From NCBI RefSeq assembly GCF_033568475.1, contig NC_133122.1, forward strand, positions 158,093,361 to 158,157,360: a stretch of DNA of 64,000 nt, read 5' to 3'. This stretch comes from Henckelia pumila. Lineage: Eukaryota > Streptophyta > Magnoliopsida > Lamiales > Gesneriaceae. Positions 61,651-64,000 of the stretch are shown one piece after another. The notes under the pieces are model-generated. The model did not search any database. It saw only the letters and a list, made by a program, of their open reading frames with translations, and was not told the origin of the DNA. The translations under genes and the position numbers were made by a program. Each line of letters opens with the position of its first letter. Position 1 is the first letter of the stretch.

Positions 61651-64000
61651 AATTATCCCTGATGGGTAGAGCGGTCGGACCATGGGACTTGGGCTGTTGT
61701 GCGGATTAAAAGATTTGAGTTGTACCATCAGCACTAGCTATAACTTTTGGTAAAGTGGCAAACTATCGTTCTAACAAGTGGTATCAGAACAAGGATCTTT
61801 CTTGCTTTGAACACATACTTAGAGACGACTTCATTCAGCAAGATTTTCATGTTCTCAAAAGAAGACTTCGATGATTGGAAGATCAGAATGCAAGCTCATC
61901 TTGTTGCACACGATGACAATATGTGGTATGTGATTACAGATGGTCTCATGACAATCACAAAGGCCAATACAACGATTTCAGTTACTGGTGGTGCCCCTCA
62001 AACAATTGAAAAACCAAGAAGTGAATAGACCACCGAGGATAAAAAGAAAGCCAACATTGACAATGTGGCTAAGGATGTAGTAGCCCGGTTCTATTTTACA
62101 AGATTAAGTGATTTTAAACATGTTAGAAAATGACATATAATTTTAAAAGTGTCAAAATATGTTTAAGGAGTCCTTATTTGGTGAAAATAAGTGGAAAATC
62201 AGATCCAGAACGTCCGAAAATGGTAGGATAGGTCCCGGGGGTCCAAAAATGAGATTGGAAGGACCAAAATAGTTCGGAACATACGGACCAGTTCGGACCA
62301 TCCGAACCAGTTCGGGCCGTCCGAACTCCGCAGGGTCCAGATGTCTAAATGGCTCGGACAAGTGGCAGTTCGGACCGTCCGAACCTAGTTCGGACCATCC
62401 GAACTCCGCCTATAAATAGGCTCTCCGAAATTCAGAATTTCACACCAAAATCAAGTTTTCTCTCTAGGTTATTAGGCTTTTCCAGGGGTTTTGGGGTGTT
62501 TCCAGCCTTCCTAGGCTTGGTCCGGAGGTTGGCCAGGTGCTCCGAGGTTGCGGCGGAGCGGTGCCCATGTTCTGGGGCAGTCGTCATCAGCGGGCTGACG
62601 ACGGATGCAGGTATAACTCTGGCTCCTTATAGTAAATAGGGAGTATGCTATAGAGTAGTTAAGACTTTTAGAATAAGATTATAATGCATGAGTACTTTGC
62701 ATTGTAGTGCGGATTATAGGCTTGGACATAGTGCTGGTCTAACTTGCCTAAGTTTATGAGGTACGGAAGTACTATTCGAGATATCCAGATTGAGTATGCA
62801 TGTATTATGTGTTTGCATGAATTATGTGATTGCATGTTTTATATGCCTTTATATATACAACATGTCATGACTGTATGTTGCATACATGAGCATATTGAGC
62901 CTTTACCTTAGAGGTATCCTGTAGTAGGGCGCTCACCCTATGAGTTTGTGGATGGTTGGATACGTAAGTATTGTGTCAGGTCATCTTTATGGTTGGACAC
63001 ATGTACTAGTATGAGGTCACCATTATCCACTGGATATATGAGCCACCTCCTGAGGCAATGGCGTTGCGTGCTATATATCCTGGGCCCAGTCTATGAGCTA
63101 GTTTCTTGACCTGAGAGTCTTCGTACCCAGTTCATTTTCATACATGCACACATAACACAGTATACTCATACTCTCGTACTGAGCTTATCATGCTCATGTC
63201 CTGTACTTTGTTGTATCTGGACACCCTATTTCATGGGGCAGGTCTGCGGCTGGACGATGCGGATGGTTCCAGGAGAGCTTAGGCGATGGAGTACTAGCAG
63301 GGTTATTGTCTAGGCTTTTGTTTATGATGTATTTGGGTTAATACACTGGTTTATTCGATATGGTTGTAAAAAATATTTTATTATTGTTTAAGTTTTCCGC
63401 TGTTTAATTTTTATTTATTTTTATTAAGTTAAATGCATGTTTAAGCTTCTGATTAGTAGATGATCACGGTGCGGGTCACTACAAAGGACATCTTGGACAA
63501 TACTCTTGATAAAAATAATTTCAGCAAAATCAAGATGTGCAAAACTACAAAGGAGATATGTGAAAGATTGATTCAACCATGTGAAGTAAATGAGCAGACA
63601 AAAGAGAACAAGTTGTCTGTTGCAATCCAAAAAAATGATTGCATCAGGTTGAAGGCTGGTGAATCCATGTCTGATTTTGATTAACGTGTGTGCAGCGTAA
63701 TCATTATGTTAAATGCTCTCAAAAAAACATACCCTAACCTTGAGGTTGTTATGGAAGTTGTTAGAGGACTTTCCAAGGAGTGAGATGTCAAAACCATGAC
63801 AATGCGTGAACCACAAGACATCAACAAACAAGAACTCCATGACTTATTTGCAGATCTCAAGACAAATGAATTCTAACTACAATTCAGAGAAAATGATCTG
63901 TCGACAACTCAGTCGACTAAAGACCTTGCAACAATGAGATCGAAACAACCAGTCTCGGTTGAAAATACTGCTGAGCAGTTGATTAGTGATGTGATGTCAC
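61651..64000 (+). pseudogene. Copia LTR end, primer-binding site and broken gag, split by a solo LTR
   Basis: An LTR end (…AGCTATAACTTTTGGTAAAG…TTCTAACA) is followed by AGTGGTATCAGAAC, a primer-binding site. From about 61846 the frame reads FSKEDFDDWKIRMQAHLVAH, a Copia gag start; TAG at 62026-62028 interrupts it. A solo LTR (62076-63483) splits the frame, which resumes exactly across its AAGGA duplication as ILDNTLDKNNFSKIKM…LKAGESMSDFD, then meets stops at 63682-63684 and further on (63781-63783, 63874-63876). The window ends inside it. No longer coding. Confidence 0.82.
62076..63483. repeat. Solo LTR in the Copia gag, AAGGA target duplication
   Basis: TGTAGTAGCCCGG start and GCGGGTCACTACA end, AAGGA at 62071-62075 and 63484-63488. 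Length 1408 bp. Contains four closely spaced words around TTCGGACCGTCCGAA (62280-62405) and a leader-like region. End sequences resemble Ty3/gypsy LTRs of the Tekay/Del type (inferred). Confidence 0.87.

Overview
The window is nuclear DNA of a flowering plant, most likely a eudicot: AT-rich, GT-AG introns, two conserved plant housekeeping-type genes, and the rest dominated by nested plant transposable elements. No organelle, bacterial or CRISPR features are seen.

Two genes look intact and are the anchors of the region, both on the minus strand. RPS26 (20311-22053, 5 exons, 126 aa) has a first coding exon that is only the ATG. A UDP-xylose transporter of the UXT/TPT family (28676-34268, 7 exons, 353 aa) can be assembled completely, with every exon joining in phase. 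Between and beside them lie decayed single exons of a calcium-dependent protein kinase (25142-25292) and a WD40 protein (24423-24538), and a tRNA-derived SINE with a perfect 15-bp target duplication (26830-27066).

Layout of the rest. 1-7.9 kb: Ty3/gypsy LTR material with a broken gag. 10.4-17.5 kb: a MULE carrying a MudR-type transposase on one strand and a spliced Ulp1-like/DUF1985 gene on the other, with blocks of a 14-bp palindrome and a 104-bp tandem array with alternating subtypes. 19.3 kb: a hAT MITE expanded by an AAT microsatellite. 36.8-39.0 kb: a solo LTR. 40.0-50.9 kb: a solo LTR split by a complete 9.6-kb Copia element (Sirevirus-like: long, multiple polypurine tracts, extra third ORF). 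51.3-55.4 kb: a 4.1-kb solo LTR containing a PIF/Harbinger MITE and a hAT MITE, followed by remnants of a PIF/Harbinger transposase and its partner ORF. 56.6-61.1 kb: a tandem array of Cassandra elements (TRIM retrotransposons whose LTRs contain 5S rRNA-like sequence), interrupted by two related solo-LTR-type insertions. 61.7-64 kb: a Copia gag pseudogene split exactly by another solo LTR.

The most interesting signals are: a dyad word (AGGTGTTGTCAACACCT and relatives) found about 12 times across LTRs, untranslated and coding parts of the Copia element; the MULE with its Ulp1-like cargo, palindromes and alternating array; the tandem 5S-bearing Cassandra array next to a coding Copia element with a similar LTR end; and the repeated theme that unrelated elements here each carry their own cluster of short GC-rich palindromic words. 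All calls come from reading the sequence; no database search was run.
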